Origin: Natronomonas salina
GTDB taxonomy: Archaea > Halobacteriota > Halobacteria > Halobacteriales > Haloarculaceae
Length of the DNA stretch: 64,000 bases
Direction of reading: 5' to 3'
NCBI RefSeq assembly: GCF_013391105.1
Contig: NZ_CP058335.1
Coordinates: forward strand, 186,001-250,000
The position numbers and the translations under genes were made by a program. Below the pieces are notes generated by a model. The model searched no databases. It was given only the letters and a program-made list of their open reading frames with translations, and was not told the DNA's origin. Positions 41,024-49,882 of this stretch are shown here, piece by piece; position 1 is the stretch's first letter, and every line of letters begins with the position of its first letter.

Positions 41024-41260
41024 GACCGGCCGGATCGACCCGCCGAGGCCCTCCCCGCCGTCGCCCGTCGTCAGCCGGGGCTGGCTCACGACGAGGTCGC
41101 CGCACTCCGGGCAGGTGACGTCGGTCCTGGAGCCGTCGTCGTCCGTGCGGTCGCGGTGCGACCAGTCCCCGTCCAACGGCGCCTCGTGATCGCAGGTCGG
41201 GCAGAACAGGACGCTCTTCCTGCCTGGCGACCGGGCCGAGGGTCCACGTGCGGGGGTCAT
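40982..41260 (-). CDS. Zinc-ribbon protein, unknown function
   Basis: 92 residues from ATG 41260. A Pro/Ser/Arg-rich leader is followed by VLFCPTCDHEAPLDGDWSHR and VTCPECGDLVVSQPRLTTGD, two CxxC pairs that should bind one zinc. The C-terminal 15 residues (QLLNAVVRHDVL) are encoded within the 3' end of the convergent aIF2B-like gene, overlapping it by 42 bases. The zinc core lies outside the overlap. Function unknown. Confidence 0.7.
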   Translation of the reverse strand: MTPARGPSARSPGRKSVLFCPTCDHEAPLDGDWSHRDRTDDDGSRTDVTCPECGDLVVSQPRLTTGDGGEGLGGSIRPVLQLLNAVVRHDVL

Positions 41261-41365
41261 CGAGTGAGGGTTGGCACTGCGGTTATAAACGCCTTGTGTC
41301 TGTAACGGGGATTGAGGGCGAACAGCGGAAAATAGTGGTATATAGTGGCACCGAGGGCTACCGGA

Positions 41366-43639
41366 CTACTGGAACGTCCGGCTGACCTCGGGTTCGTCCG
41401 GCTCCTGGCCGGGGCCGAACCGCTCTTCGATCTCCTCGTAGCGCTCGCGGGTGTCCTCGTCGACGCTGGCACGGACTTCGTCGAGGGCCGTCTCGAAGTG
41501 CTCGCGGGTCACGCGGACGTTCCCGACGCTCGTGGCGGCCTCCTCCGGGGAGACGCTGTTGATGAACTCCCGGGTCGCGGCCATCGAGGCCTCGCGGGCG
41601 ACCGCCTCGATGTCGGCGCCGACGTACCCCTCCGTCCTCGCGGCCAGCTCGTCGAGGTCGACGTCGTCGGCCAGCGGCTTCTCGCGGGTGTGGACCTCGA
41701 AGATCGCCTTCCGGGCGTCCTCGTCGGGGACGGGGACGTGGACGTGGCGGTCGAGTCGACCGGGGCGCAGCAGCGCCGAGTCGATGAGGTCCGGCCGGTT
41801 GGTCGTCGCGATGACGACGACGTCCTCGAGCTCCTCGAGGCCGTCGAGTTCGGTCAGCAGCTGGGAGACGACGCGCTCGCCGACGCCGGAGTCGCCCATC
41901 CGCTGGCCGCGTTCGCCGGCGATGGAGTCGATCTCGTCGAAGAAGACCACCGTGGGCGCGTTCGCCCGGGCCTTCTCGAACACCTCGCGGACGCCCTTCT
42001 CGGACTCCCCGACGTACTTGTTGAGGAGTTCGGGGCCCTTGATGGAGATGAAGTTCGACTGCGCCTCGTTGGCGACGGCCTTCGCCATCAGGGTCTTCCC
42101 GGTGCCGGGCGGGCCGTACAGCAGGACGCCCTTCGCGGCCTGCATGTCCATGGCCTCGAACACCTCGGGGTACTCCAGCGGCCACTGGATGGTCTCGCGG
42201 AGCCGCTCCTTGGTGTTCTCGAGGCCGCCGACCTGGTCCCAGGAGATGTCCGGGACCTCGACGAAGACCTCGCGGAGTGCGGAGGGCTCGATGCCCCTCA
42301 GCGCGTCCTTGAAGTCCTTCTCGGTGACTTCCATCGACTCGAGGACCTCGGCCTCGATCTCGTCGGCCTCGAGGTCGAGTTCGGGACGGATGCGCCGCAG
42401 CGCGTTCATCGCGGCCTCCTTCCCGAGGCTCTCGAGGTCGGCGCCGACGAAGCCGTGGGTGCTGTCTGCGAACTGGTCGAGGTCGACGTCGTCGGTCAGC
42501 GGCATCCCGCGGGTGTGGACCTGCAGGATCTCCTTGCGGCCGGCCTTGTCCGGGACGCCGATCTCGATCTCGCGGTCGAAGCGCCCGCCGCGGCGCAGGG
42601 CCGGGTCGAGAGCGTCCACGCGGTTGGTCGCGCCGATGACGATGACGTCGCCGCGCTCGTCCAGCCCGTCCATCAGGCTGAGCAGCTGGGCGACGACGCG
42701 GCGCTCGACGTCGCCGGAGGTCTCGCCGCGCTTGGGCGCGATGGAGTCGATCTCGTCGATGAAGACGATGGCCGGGGCGTTCTCCTCGGCCTCCTCGAAG
42801 ACCTCGCGGAGCTGCTCCTCGGACTCCCCGTAGTACTTCGACATGATCTCGGGGCCCGAGATGTTGGTGAAGTGGGCGTCGATCTCGCTGGCGACGGCCT
42901 TCGCCATCAGGGTCTTCCCCGTCCCCGGCGGGCCGTGGAGGAGGACGCCCTTCGGCGGCTCGATGCCGAGCTGCTGGAACAGCTCGGGGTGCCGCATCGG
43001 CAGCTCGATCATCTCGCGGACCTGCTCGAGTTCGCTGTCGAGGCCGCCGATGTCCTCGTAGGTGACCGAGGGCGTGCCGGCCTCGCCGGGGTGGCTACCG
43101 CCGCCGCCCTCGCCGGCGATCTGTTCGGCGGGCTTCTCGCTGACCTGGATCTCGGTGGAGTCCGTGACGACGACCGTCCCGCTGGGGTCGGTGTCGGCGA
43201 TCTTCAGCGGGATGCGCTGGCCGCTGCGCGAGGAGAGCGGCCCCAACCCCAGTGAGAAGGGGACGTTCTGGCCCTTCGTGACGGCCTGCCCGCTGAGCTT
43301 GTCGCGGATGTGCGGGCCGATGTTCCCCCGGATGCGGAGGTTCTGCGGGAGCGCCACCGTGACCTGCTTGGCCGGGTTGACGTCGGCGGGTTCGACCTCG
43401 ACACTGTCGTCGATGCCGACGTCGGCCTCCTGCCGGAGCCGACCGTCGATGCGGATGACGCCCTGGCCCTCGTCCTCCGGATAGCCGGGCCACACGCGGG
43501 CGACCGCGCGGGAGTCGCCGCTGTCGATGACGATGTAGTCGCCGTTCTCGAGGTCGAGTTCGTCCATAGCCGACCGGTCTATGGCCGCCAGCCCCCGACC
43601 CGCGTCCTTCTGCTTGAGAGGTTTGACCGTCAGCTTCAT
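41366..43639 (-). CDS. cdc48: CDC48/VCP family AAA+ ATPase
   Basis: 757 residues, normal length. An N-terminal double-psi barrel and CDC48 domain 2 ([40 protein letters not shown] near residue 80) precede two AAA+ modules. Each has Walker A GPPGTGKT (near residues 232 and 506), Walker B ([10 protein letters not shown] and [10 protein letters not shown]) and a second region of homology with Arg fingers. It unfolds proteins for the proteasome or releases them from complexes. It is preceded by a 78-residue gene one base away, and the pair shares a palindrome-rich promoter. The C-terminal tail ends SRTFQ. Confidence 0.96.
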   Translation of the reverse strand: MKLTVKPLKQKDAGRGLAAIDRSAMDELDLENGDYIVIDSGDSRAVARVWPGYPEDEGQGVIRIDGRLRQEADVGIDDSVEVEPADVNPAKQVTVALPQNLRIRGNIGPHIRDKLSGQAVTKGQNVPFSLGLGPLSSRSGQRIPLKIADTDPSGTVVVTDSTEIQVSEKPAEQIAGEGGGGSHPGEAGTPSVTYEDIGGLDSELEQVREMIELPMRHPELFQQLGIEPPKGVLLHGPPGTGKTLMAKAVASEIDAHFTNISGPEIMSKYYGESEEQLREVFEEAEENAPAIVFIDEIDSIAPKRGETSGDVERRVVAQLLSLMDGLDERGDVIVIGATNRVDALDPALRRGGRFDREIEIGVPDKAGRKEILQVHTRGMPLTDDVDLDQFADSTHGFVGADLESLGKEAAMNALRRIRPELDLEADEIEAEVLESMEVTEKDFKDALRGIEPSALREVFVEVPDISWDQVGGLENTKERLRETIQWPLEYPEVFEAMDMQAAKGVLLYGPPGTGKTLMAKAVANEAQSNFISIKGPELLNKYVGESEKGVREVFEKARANAPTVVFFDEIDSIAGERGQRMGDSGVGERVVSQLLTELDGLEELEDVVVIATTNRPDLIDSALLRPGRLDRHVHVPVPDEDARKAIFEVHTREKPLADDVDLDELAARTEGYVGADIEAVAREASMAATREFINSVSPEEAATSVGNVRVTREHFETALDEVRASVDEDTRERYEEIEERFGPGQEPDEPEVSRTFQ

Positions 43640-43640
43640 C

Positions 43641-43877
43641 TTATCGCTCCACCTCGACAGTGACGATTCCGTTGTTCATAATACCACGGGACGCCGTGGC
43701 AGGGACGTCGAACTCGTACTGCTCGTCGCCGACGACGACGATGGCGGTGCCGTCGACGAGGTCGACGGTGCCCTCGGCGTGGCCGAAGTCCGCGACGAAG
43801 AGCGCCTCGTCGTCGTACTCGTAGCGGCGCACCAGGGCGTCCGAGTCGCCTCGAACCGACTGCGTGTATTCTGTCAT
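43641..43877 (-). CDS. Small acidic beta-rich protein co-transcribed with cdc48 (CS/Hsp20-like?)
   Basis: 78 residues from ATG 43877, ending one base before the cdc48 start. The sequence [20 protein letters not shown] then [20 protein letters not shown] and a short [11 protein letters not shown] tail is strand-rich with even polar/hydrophobic alternation, like a half-size Hsp20/CS domain; NGIVTVEV resembles the last strand of small heat-shock proteins. Assignment to that fold is tentative. Being the first gene before cdc48, it may act as a cofactor or substrate adaptor. Confidence 0.7.
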   Translation of the reverse strand: MTEYTQSVRGDSDALVRRYEYDDEALFVADFGHAEGTVDLVDGTAIVVVGDEQYEFDVPATASRGIMNNGIVTVEVER

Positions 43878-43878
43878 G

Positions 43879-43893
43879 CTAACTCTGAGTTAG
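43879..43893 (-). promoter_or_regulatory. Perfect 15-bp palindrome, candidate operator of the cdc48 operon
   Basis: CTAACTCTGAGTTAG has arms CTAACTC and GAGTTAG around one T and sits one base upstream of the start codon of the 78-residue gene (plus-strand coordinates). With the box A at 43901-43912 this is at the predicted transcription start, so a bound protein would occlude initiation. Confidence 0.55.
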
Positions 43894-43900
43894 TTCTCTT

Positions 43901-43912
43901 AGTATATATACT
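43901..43912 (-). promoter_or_regulatory. Strong palindromic box A, AGTATATATACT
   Basis: A perfect 12-bp palindrome containing TATATA, about 24-35 nt upstream of the cdc48-operon start codon, the normal TATA distance for a leaderless haloarchaeal gene. It is the most AT-rich promoter in the window. The palindrome means TBP could in principle bind in either orientation. Confidence 0.65.
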
Positions 43913-44009
43913 TTGCTACGGTAATCGCCGTACGGTATAGTATCAGTGGAGAGTAGTAGAATTGCGGTTCACACCGACCGCCGCCTGCCGACGAACCGGA
44001 GGGACCCGA

Positions 44010-44855
44010 TCAGGCCAGGTCGGCGAGTCGCTGGATTCGCTTCTCCATCGGCGGGTGGGTGGCGAAAATGGCCGAGAGCAGGCCCCGTTTGCCACCGAAG
44101 ATGCACATGGCGGCGGTCGACCCTTCGACGTCGGCGGCCTCCCGGTGAGAGCCGACCTCGGCGATGAGCGAGAGCGCGCTCGCCAGCGCCTCCGGGTCCC
44201 CGGTGTACTCGGCGGCGTCCTCGTCGGCGACGTACTCGCGGTACCGGGAGATGGCCAGGACGAACACCATCACGAGCATCTGGGTGACGATGCTGGCGAG
44301 GTAGGCGACGACGAACCCGACCAGCGGGATGTCGTCGGTCACCAGCCGGACGACGAAGAAGACGGTCAGCGCGACGATGGAGGCCACCGACTGCCCGAGC
44401 AGCATGAGCACGACGTCGCGGTTCTTCACGTGGGCGAGCTCGTGGGCCAGGACGCCCTCCAGTTCGTCCATCGACATGTGCCCTTCGTCGACCATCGCGA
44501 GCATCGTCTCCGAGAGGACGACCGTGCCCGCGCCGCGCCGCCCGATCGCGAAGGCGTTCGGCACGCCCATGCGGCCGACCTTCAGCGCCGGCTTCTCGAT
44601 CCCCATCGCCGCCGAGAGCTCCTCGACGCGCTCGTGGATCTCGGGGCGCTCCTCCCTCGAGAGGGACTCCGCCCCGACGCTCCGGAGGGCCAGCTTCTTC
44701 CCGACGACGTACTGCACGCCGACGAACAGCACGCTCCCGGCCACCACGACCGGGATACCGACCAGCGGCGCGAACAGCGAGGCCACGAGGGCGTAGAATC
44801 CGAACAGGATCCCCATCGCCACCACCATCCGCACTTTGAGACCAGTATGTCTCAT
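44010..44855 (-). CDS. htpX: HtpX-type membrane zinc metalloprotease
   Basis: 281 residues. Two N-terminal spans (VRMVVAMGILFGFYALVASL; VVVAGSVLFVGVQYVVGKK) precede the zinc site LEGVLAHELAHVKNRDVVLM near residue 132 (HELAH, with the distal Glu in SRYREYVADEDAAEY near 207). Two more spans lie in between. HtpX degrades misfolded membrane proteins on the cytoplasmic side. A box A about 30 nt upstream suggests a monocistronic gene. Confidence 0.94.
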   Translation of the reverse strand: MRHTGLKVRMVVAMGILFGFYALVASLFAPLVGIPVVVAGSVLFVGVQYVVGKKLALRSVGAESLSREERPEIHERVEELSAAMGIEKPALKVGRMGVPNAFAIGRRGAGTVVLSETMLAMVDEGHMSMDELEGVLAHELAHVKNRDVVLMLLGQSVASIVALTVFFVVRLVTDDIPLVGFVVAYLASIVTQMLVMVFVLAISRYREYVADEDAAEYTGDPEALASALSLIAEVGSHREAADVEGSTAAMCIFGGKRGLLSAIFATHPPMEKRIQRLADLA

Positions 44856-44877
44856 GACCGCGGGTTCCAGAGGCTGT

Positions 44878-44888
44878 ACAAAAATCTT
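44878..44888 (-). promoter_or_regulatory. Box A promoter of htpX
   Basis: On the minus strand GATTTTTGTACAG lies 25-35 nt upstream of the htpX ATG at 44855, matching haloarchaeal box A spacing. Confidence 0.45.
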
Positions 44889-45013
44889 TAGGAGGATTTC
44901 GGGCGGAAAAACGTCCTCCGGTCCGTCTTCTGGCGATACGAGTCCGGACGGAGGACTGGGAATCGCCTCCCCTCGGTCGTCGCGTTTATCGCCCGAACGT
45001 TCCAGGAGTGGGT

Positions 45014-45775
45014 ATGGAGACGGTCACGCACTACGGGCGGACGACGGCGTACCGGGCGACCGACTTCGGCGACGGGCCGACGGTCTGCTACGTCCACGGC
45101 GCCGGCGGCAGCCACGACGTCTGGGTCGAACAGTACGGCGACCGCGAGGGGCCGCCGGCGGTCGCCCTCGACCTCTCGGGGCACGGCGACAGCGACGACG
45201 TGGACGCCGAAGCGGGTGCAGCGACTCTGGACGCCTACGCGGACGACGTCGTCGCGGTCTGCGAGGCGACGGGCGCGTCGGTCCTCTGCGGCAACTCGAT
45301 GGGCGGGGCCGTCTCGCTGTGGGTCGCCCTCGAGCGGGACCTCGACGTCGAGGCGCTGGTCCTCGCCGACACCGGCGCGAAGCTCGGCGTCGAGGACGGG
45401 TTCCTCGAGTCGCTCGACCGGAACTTCGAGAGCGCCGTCGCGTCGCTGCAGGTCCCCGACACGCTGTTCCACGAGCCCGACGACGACCTCGTCGAGGTGT
45501 CGAAGCGGGGGCTCCTGGAGACCGGCCGCTCCGTCACGCTGCGGGACTTCCGGACCTGCAACGCCTTCGACGTCCGCGAGCGACTCGGCGAGATCGACGC
45601 GCCTGCGCTGGCGCTCTGCGGCGAGCACGACCCGATGACGCCGCCGAGGTTCCACGAGTACCTGGCGGCGGAACTCCCGGACTGCGAGTACGTGGAGATC
45701 GACGACGCCGCGCACATGCCGATGCTGGAGCGACCCGACGTCTTCAACGACGCCGTCCGGTCGTTCCTACTCTAG
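45014..45775 (+). CDS. Alpha/beta hydrolase (peptidase S33/epoxide-hydrolase-like)
   Basis: 253 residues from ATG 45014; a GTG at 45008 would add two residues. The oxyanion motif is PTVCYVHGAGGSHDVWVEQY near residue 24, the nucleophile is in SVLCGNSMGGAVSLWVALER near 94, the acid in LCGEHDPMTP near 204, and the histidine in DDAAHMPMLERPDVF near 230. The triad is complete. The substrate is unknown. The 3' end overlaps the convergent GINS gene by nine bases. Confidence 0.86.
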   Translation: METVTHYGRTTAYRATDFGDGPTVCYVHGAGGSHDVWVEQYGDREGPPAVALDLSGHGDSDDVDAEAGAATLDAYADDVVAVCEATGASVLCGNSMGGAVSLWVALERDLDVEALVLADTGAKLGVEDGFLESLDRNFESAVASLQVPDTLFHEPDDDLVEVSKRGLLETGRSVTLRDFRTCNAFDVRERLGEIDAPALALCGEHDPMTPPRFHEYLAAELPDCEYVEIDDAAHMPMLERPDVFNDAVRSFLL

Positions 45776-46789
45776 CCGCTCGGCCGCGTCCTTCTCGACG
45801 AGCACGTCGGCGTTCGGCTCCGGCAGCGTGACGACGTCCTCCGGCCCGAGGTCGTAGTCGCGGTCGTCGGCGCCCACGACCTCTCCCACGTCGGCGGTGA
45901 TGCGTACCGTGGTCCGCGGGATGCCCGGGATATCCCGGTCGCTGGAGGTCGAGTCCCGCTGCCGGCCAGCGTCCGACTCCGTCGAACCAGTCGACTTCGA
46001 CGGGTCGGTTCCATGGGACGGGCCATTGGACTCCGGCGACGTGGGCCCCGGGTCGTTTCTCTCCGGCGCATCGTCGTTCGACACTGTTCCGCCCGGCGGC
46101 CCCGCCTCCGGGGGCACCTCGGTCGTCGACCCTCCCTCGTCCGCGGCCAGCGGGTCGTCGCTCGGAACGTCCGGCGCCGAATCGGTGGGCGCTGCGGGGT
46201 CGTCGTCGGACGCCGAGTCCTCGTCGGGACCGCTACCCATCAGGTCGGCCGCGCTGACCCCGTCGGCGTCGTCGGCCGAAGCTGGGTCCGTTCCGGGGTC
46301 GGTCGTCTCGTCGGCGGGTGGGGCCTGCTCCGATGCCGGGGACGAAGCGGTATCGCCTGGGGTGTCCATCCCGGTGTCTACGGAGCCGGAGAGGTCCGGG
46401 GTCTCGCCGTCGAGCACCGAGAGGACGGTGTCGCGGTTCCGCTCGATGCGGGCGACGAGGTCCTCGAAGAGTGTCTCCTCCTCCTCGGTCAGGCCGTCGT
46501 CGTCGACTGGCATGCCCGCGGCGGCGATGGAGGCCTTCTTGACGACCTTGCCGACCCGCCGCTCGTAGATCGCCTCGACGGTCTTCTCGGCCGTCTCGAT
46601 GTCGTCGCTGAGCTGTCGGACCTCGGAGGAGGAGAAGGGGTCGTCGGCCCGCTCGACGAGCGCGTCGCGCTCCTCGGAGAGCGACTGGATGTACTCGCCG
46701 ACCTCCCGGTAGAACGACGAACGCAGGTGCTGCAGGTCGCTCGACTGCCGTTCCCGCGCCTGCACGGATTGTAGTTCGTCGAGGTTCAT
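45767..46789 (-). CDS. GINS complex subunit (Gins51-type) with long linker
   Basis: 340 residues. Residues 1-130 are the helical A-domain (LRSSFYREVGEYIQSLSEER near 24; RRVGKVVKKASIAAAGMP near 77), and residues 285-340 are the small B-domain (TADVGEVVGADDRDYDLGPE, then DVVTLPEPNADVLVEKDAAE). Between them lies a 150-residue Ser/Thr/Asp/Pro-rich linker, unusually long for GINS. GINS binds MCM and GAN/Cdc45 in the replicative helicase. Its ATG overlaps the priS stop by four bases, so primase small subunit and GINS are co-translated, as in other haloarchaea. Confidence 0.9.
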   Translation of the reverse strand: MNLDELQSVQARERQSSDLQHLRSSFYREVGEYIQSLSEERDALVERADDPFSSSEVRQLSDDIETAEKTVEAIYERRVGKVVKKASIAAAGMPVDDDGLTEEEETLFEDLVARIERNRDTVLSVLDGETPDLSGSVDTGMDTPGDTASSPASEQAPPADETTDPGTDPASADDADGVSAADLMGSGPDEDSASDDDPAAPTDSAPDVPSDDPLAADEGGSTTEVPPEAGPPGGTVSNDDAPERNDPGPTSPESNGPSHGTDPSKSTGSTESDAGRQRDSTSSDRDIPGIPRTTVRITADVGEVVGADDRDYDLGPEDVVTLPEPNADVLVEKDAAERLE

Positions 46790-47967
46790 TCTCCTGCCTT
46801 GGTCGCGTGCCCGCGGGCCATCGCGAAGACGCCCGCGTACTCTGGTACGGACTCGACTCCCTCCGTCAGCCTAAAGCTTTCCCCCCCGAGTTCGACGGTC
46901 GTCTCCTCGCGAACGTAGACCGCGATGTCGTTGTTCCGGAACGTCTCCGGGACGGCGTCGACGAGGGGGTCGAAGTCGTCGACTGCGGCCCGGTCGATGT
47001 GCTGGACCGCCAGGCCGGTGCCGCCGTGGAGGCTCCCCGGCAGCCGGATGAGGCGGTTGATGTCGGTCGTCACCGGCTCGTCGATGGGGGCCGTCTCGTC
47101 GTCGAGGACCTCCGCGAAGAGGTGCCGGGCGATGCTGTACACCGCGGGGTGGACGTCGACGTTCCCGCGGTCCAGTTCCCGGCGGTTGTTCCGGGCGGCG
47201 TTCAGCGCCGCCGTCGCCTTCCCCTCGCCGATGCCGTCGAACTCCCGGAGCCGCTCTACCGCCTCCGACTCGTCGACGGCGAGCAGTTCCTCGACGAAGG
47301 CATCCAGGCGCTCGCGGGTCCGCCCCGCCCAGCCGCCGTCCGGCAGCGTCCGCTTCTGCGCCGGCGAGGAGCGGCCCGCGCTGCCCGCCACCGCCTCGGT
47401 GGCGACGATGTCCTCGAACTCGAGGTCCTGTCCGAGGAGGTAGTCGACGATCTCGCGGCGGGCCGTCCGGCTCAACCCCTGGACGCCCGGGTCGCGGACG
47501 TGGACGTGGTACCCCCGGCCGCCCGAGAAGACCACGGTCATGTCGTCGAAGTCGAAGTCCGACTCCAGGAGGTCGAGCAGGCGCAACAGCGCGCCCTTGC
47601 ACTCCCGGAGCATCTCGGCGTAGCTGTCCGCCTCGGGGTCGACGCCCGGCAGGTGGTCGGCGTCGAGGTCGAAGACCAGGTCGGAGCCGCGCCACCCCTT
47701 CTGACCCATGGTCCCGGCGCCGGGGTCGTCGTACCGACCCGCCGAGAAGTAGACGTGGCGCGGACGTTCGCCGGCCAGGAAGTCGCCGAGGTCGCCGCCG
47801 CCGACGAGGTCCAGGTACGAGTGGTGTCTGACCATCGTCGTCCCCCCGGAACTCCAGGTGATGTACCCCCACTCCCGTTCGTTGGCCGCGGGCGGCGGCG
47901 ACGGCGCCGTCCGGCGGTAGTGGTCGCCGAACCGCCCCTTCAGGTACTCGCGCGTGCGGCCGTCCAT
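46786..47967 (-). CDS. priS: DNA primase small (catalytic) subunit PriS
   Basis: 393 residues. The polymerase active site is in LVFDLDADHLPGVDPEADSY near residue 97 (DxD pair) and the downstream Asp lies near TDINRLIRLPGSLHGGTGL near 308; VVFSGGRGYHVHVRDPGVQG near 147 is the nucleotide-binding loop. The N-terminus begins RTREYLKGRFGDHYRR. It synthesises RNA/DNA primers together with PriL (not in window). It precedes the GINS gene on the same strand with an overlapping stop. Confidence 0.94.
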   Translation of the reverse strand: MDGRTREYLKGRFGDHYRRTAPSPPPAANEREWGYITWSSGGTTMVRHHSYLDLVGGGDLGDFLAGERPRHVYFSAGRYDDPGAGTMGQKGWRGSDLVFDLDADHLPGVDPEADSYAEMLRECKGALLRLLDLLESDFDFDDMTVVFSGGRGYHVHVRDPGVQGLSRTARREIVDYLLGQDLEFEDIVATEAVAGSAGRSSPAQKRTLPDGGWAGRTRERLDAFVEELLAVDESEAVERLREFDGIGEGKATAALNAARNNRRELDRGNVDVHPAVYSIARHLFAEVLDDETAPIDEPVTTDINRLIRLPGSLHGGTGLAVQHIDRAAVDDFDPLVDAVPETFRNNDIAVYVREETTVELGGESFRLTEGVESVPEYAGVFAMARGHATKAGE

Positions 47968-47991
47968 GCCACCGGCTTCGCCCCAGGCGTG

Positions 47992-47997
47992 AAAAAA
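47992..47997 (-). terminator. T6 terminator after the GNAT gene
   Basis: Reading the minus strand, six T follow the GNAT stop codon by seven bases, inside the 36-nt gap before priS. They may separate the GNAT transcript from the priS-GINS transcript. Confidence 0.5.
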
Positions 47998-48003
47998 CGT
48001 TGC

Positions 48004-48492
48004 CTAGTTCCCCGGCATGAACTTCGAGAGCCTCGAGGCGAGGCCGCCGTCGCCGAGCCGGAGGTAGTAGGCGTCGCCGTTGTCCTCGTAGTAGTTGTCG
48101 ACGCGGCGCTCGACCTCGAAGCCGAGGTGCTCGTAGAAGGACAGCGCGTCGTCGTTCGTCGCCCGCGCGTGGCAGGTCACCGAGCTGTGGTCGTCGGCGA
48201 CCATGGCCACGAGGCGCTTGCCGAGGCCCTCGCCGCGGTAGTCGGGGGCGACGGCGAGAAAGAGGATGTAGCCGTCCCGCCTCGTGGCGGCGAACCCGAC
48301 GAGCGACTCCTCGTCGAACCCCGGCTCGAAGAGGGCGTAGACCCGCGACCGGCGGTAGGCGTCCGTGAAGAAGCCCCGGCGCTGCTTGAGCACACCCTCC
48401 GAGCGGCGGATCTGCTCCTTCAGTTCCCAGGCCTGCCCGACGAACTCGTCGTCGCCGGTCCCTATCTCCCGGGAGTCGATAGTGACACTCAC
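48004..48492 (-). CDS. GNAT family N-acetyltransferase
   Basis: 162 residues. The acetyl-CoA-binding signature is FLAVAPDYRGEGLGKRLVAM near residue 78 (RGEGLGKRL), followed by VTCHARATNDDALSFYEHLG near 104 and FEVERRVDNYYEDNGDAYYL. This is the RimI-like layout, so protein N-terminal or amine acetylation is likely. It stands alone, upstream of priS on the same strand and separated by a terminator. Confidence 0.88.
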   Translation of the reverse strand: MSVTIDSREIGTGDDEFVGQAWELKEQIRRSEGVLKQRRGFFTDAYRRSRVYALFEPGFDEESLVGFAATRRDGYILFLAVAPDYRGEGLGKRLVAMVADDHSSVTCHARATNDDALSFYEHLGFEVERRVDNYYEDNGDAYYLRLGDGGLASRLSKFMPGN

Positions 48493-48596
48493 TGCCGCGG
48501 ACTAGGACTGCGTCGAATATAACTCCACCGCCCAGCGTCCGCGACGACCGCCTCACCCCGCAAGGCTTTCGGCCCGTCGGCGAGTGCGTTCGTCCG

Positions 48597-49472
48597 ATGC
48601 CGTCTGCCCCGGCCGACCTGGAGGCCGCCGAGGAACTCGTCGCCGACCGGCCGGACCCCAAGGAGGTGGTCTGGCGCTCGCTCGTCAAGGGCGTCGCCAT
48701 CCTCCTCCCGCTGGTGGTCACCCTGTTCGTCGTCTCCTTCGTCCTGGGGTTCGTCTTCGAACAGCTCGCGCCCCTCGTCGGCGCCGTCGTCGGCACGGGC
48801 GTCACGGACAGCGAGGCGCTCGTGACCGCCATCACCCTCGCGCTCTTCCTGGGCATCGTCCTCGCCATCGGCTTCGCCGCGGAGTTCACGCCCGGCGACC
48901 ACCACCTCAACGACCAGTTCGACGAGTTCATGGCCTCCATCCCGGGGATCGGCTCGGTGTACACGAGCTTCAACGAGATGACGGAGCTGCTGCTGGACTC
49001 CGACACCGACAGCTTCCAGGACGTGAAGCTGGTCGAGTACCCGGGCGAGGACTCCTACGTCGTCGCCTTCAAGACCGCGGAGACGCCCGAGGTCATCGCC
49101 CGCGACACCGGGAACGACGACATGATCACCCTCTTCATGCCGATGGCGCCGAACCCGGTCATGGGCGGGTTCGTCATCCACGTCTCCCGCGAGCGGGTCG
49201 TCGACGTCGACCTCACCGTCGAGGAGGGGATCCGCTCGATCGTCACCAGCGGCGTCGCCATCGGCCACGACGAGGAGACGATGACCGACGTCAGCGAGGA
49301 CCGACTGCGGAACCTCGGCAACCTCGACGACCACGCCACGGTCGCCCGCGTCGACGGGACGCCCGCCCCGAACCCGGGCGCGGAGCCGACCGACGAGCGG
49401 GAGGCGGACGCGGAGACGGAGTCGGAATCGGGTACCGCACCAGACGACGGACGCGACGGCGGGCGACGATGA
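48597..49472 (+). CDS. DUF502 family membrane protein
   Basis: 291 residues. Two hydrophobic spans (LLPLVVTLFVVSFVLGFVFE near residue 37 and ALFLGIVLAIGFAAEF near 82) precede the family signature IPGIGSVYTSFNEMTELLLD near 113 and VEYPGEDSYVVAFKTAETPE near 146. The C-terminal 60 residues are a Asp/Glu/Pro-rich tail not usual for the family. DUF502 proteins have no known function. It is co-translated with archease (4-nt overlap). Confidence 0.82.
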   Translation: MPSAPADLEAAEELVADRPDPKEVVWRSLVKGVAILLPLVVTLFVVSFVLGFVFEQLAPLVGAVVGTGVTDSEALVTAITLALFLGIVLAIGFAAEFTPGDHHLNDQFDEFMASIPGIGSVYTSFNEMTELLLDSDTDSFQDVKLVEYPGEDSYVVAFKTAETPEVIARDTGNDDMITLFMPMAPNPVMGGFVIHVSRERVVDVDLTVEEGIRSIVTSGVAIGHDEETMTDVSEDRLRNLGNLDDHATVARVDGTPAPNPGAEPTDEREADAETESESGTAPDDGRDGGRR

Positions 49473-49882
49473 GCTTCGTCCTCCGGGAGCACACCGCCGA
49501 CGTCGCCGTCGAGGCGACCGCCGACACCCTCGCGGAGACGTTCGCGGCCGTCGCCGAGGGGCTCACGGCCGCCCACTGCGAGGCCGTCCCGCCGGACGTC
49601 GGCGAGCGGTTCGAACTGACCGTCACCGCCGAGTCCCGGGAGGCGCTGCTGTTCGACTACCTCGACGAACTGGTCTACGAGCGCGACGTCCGGAGCGTCC
49701 TGCCGGCCGACCACGAGGTGGTGATCCGCGGCGACGGAGACGGGGGGACCGTCGAGGCCACGGCTCGGGGCGTCCCGTTCGAGGCCGTCGACGCCCGCGA
49801 GATAAAGGCCGTCACGTACTCCGAGATGGAACTGGTCGAGACACGGTCCGGCTGGCGCGCGTACGTCGTCTTCGACGTCTAG
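49469..49882 (+). CDS. Archease, RtcB activator
   Basis: 137 residues from ATG 49469. SFVLREHTADVAVEATADTL at the N-terminus and the C-terminal AREIKAVTYSEMELVETRSG are typical archease motifs, with conserved Asp and His residues for metal binding. Archease promotes the RtcB tRNA-ligase reaction during tRNA splicing; the rtcB gene is not in this window. It overlaps the DUF502 stop and ends four bases inside the convergent panB gene. Confidence 0.9.
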   Translation: MSFVLREHTADVAVEATADTLAETFAAVAEGLTAAHCEAVPPDVGERFELTVTAESREALLFDYLDELVYERDVRSVLPADHEVVIRGDGDGGTVEATARGVPFEAVDAREIKAVTYSEMELVETRSGWRAYVVFDV

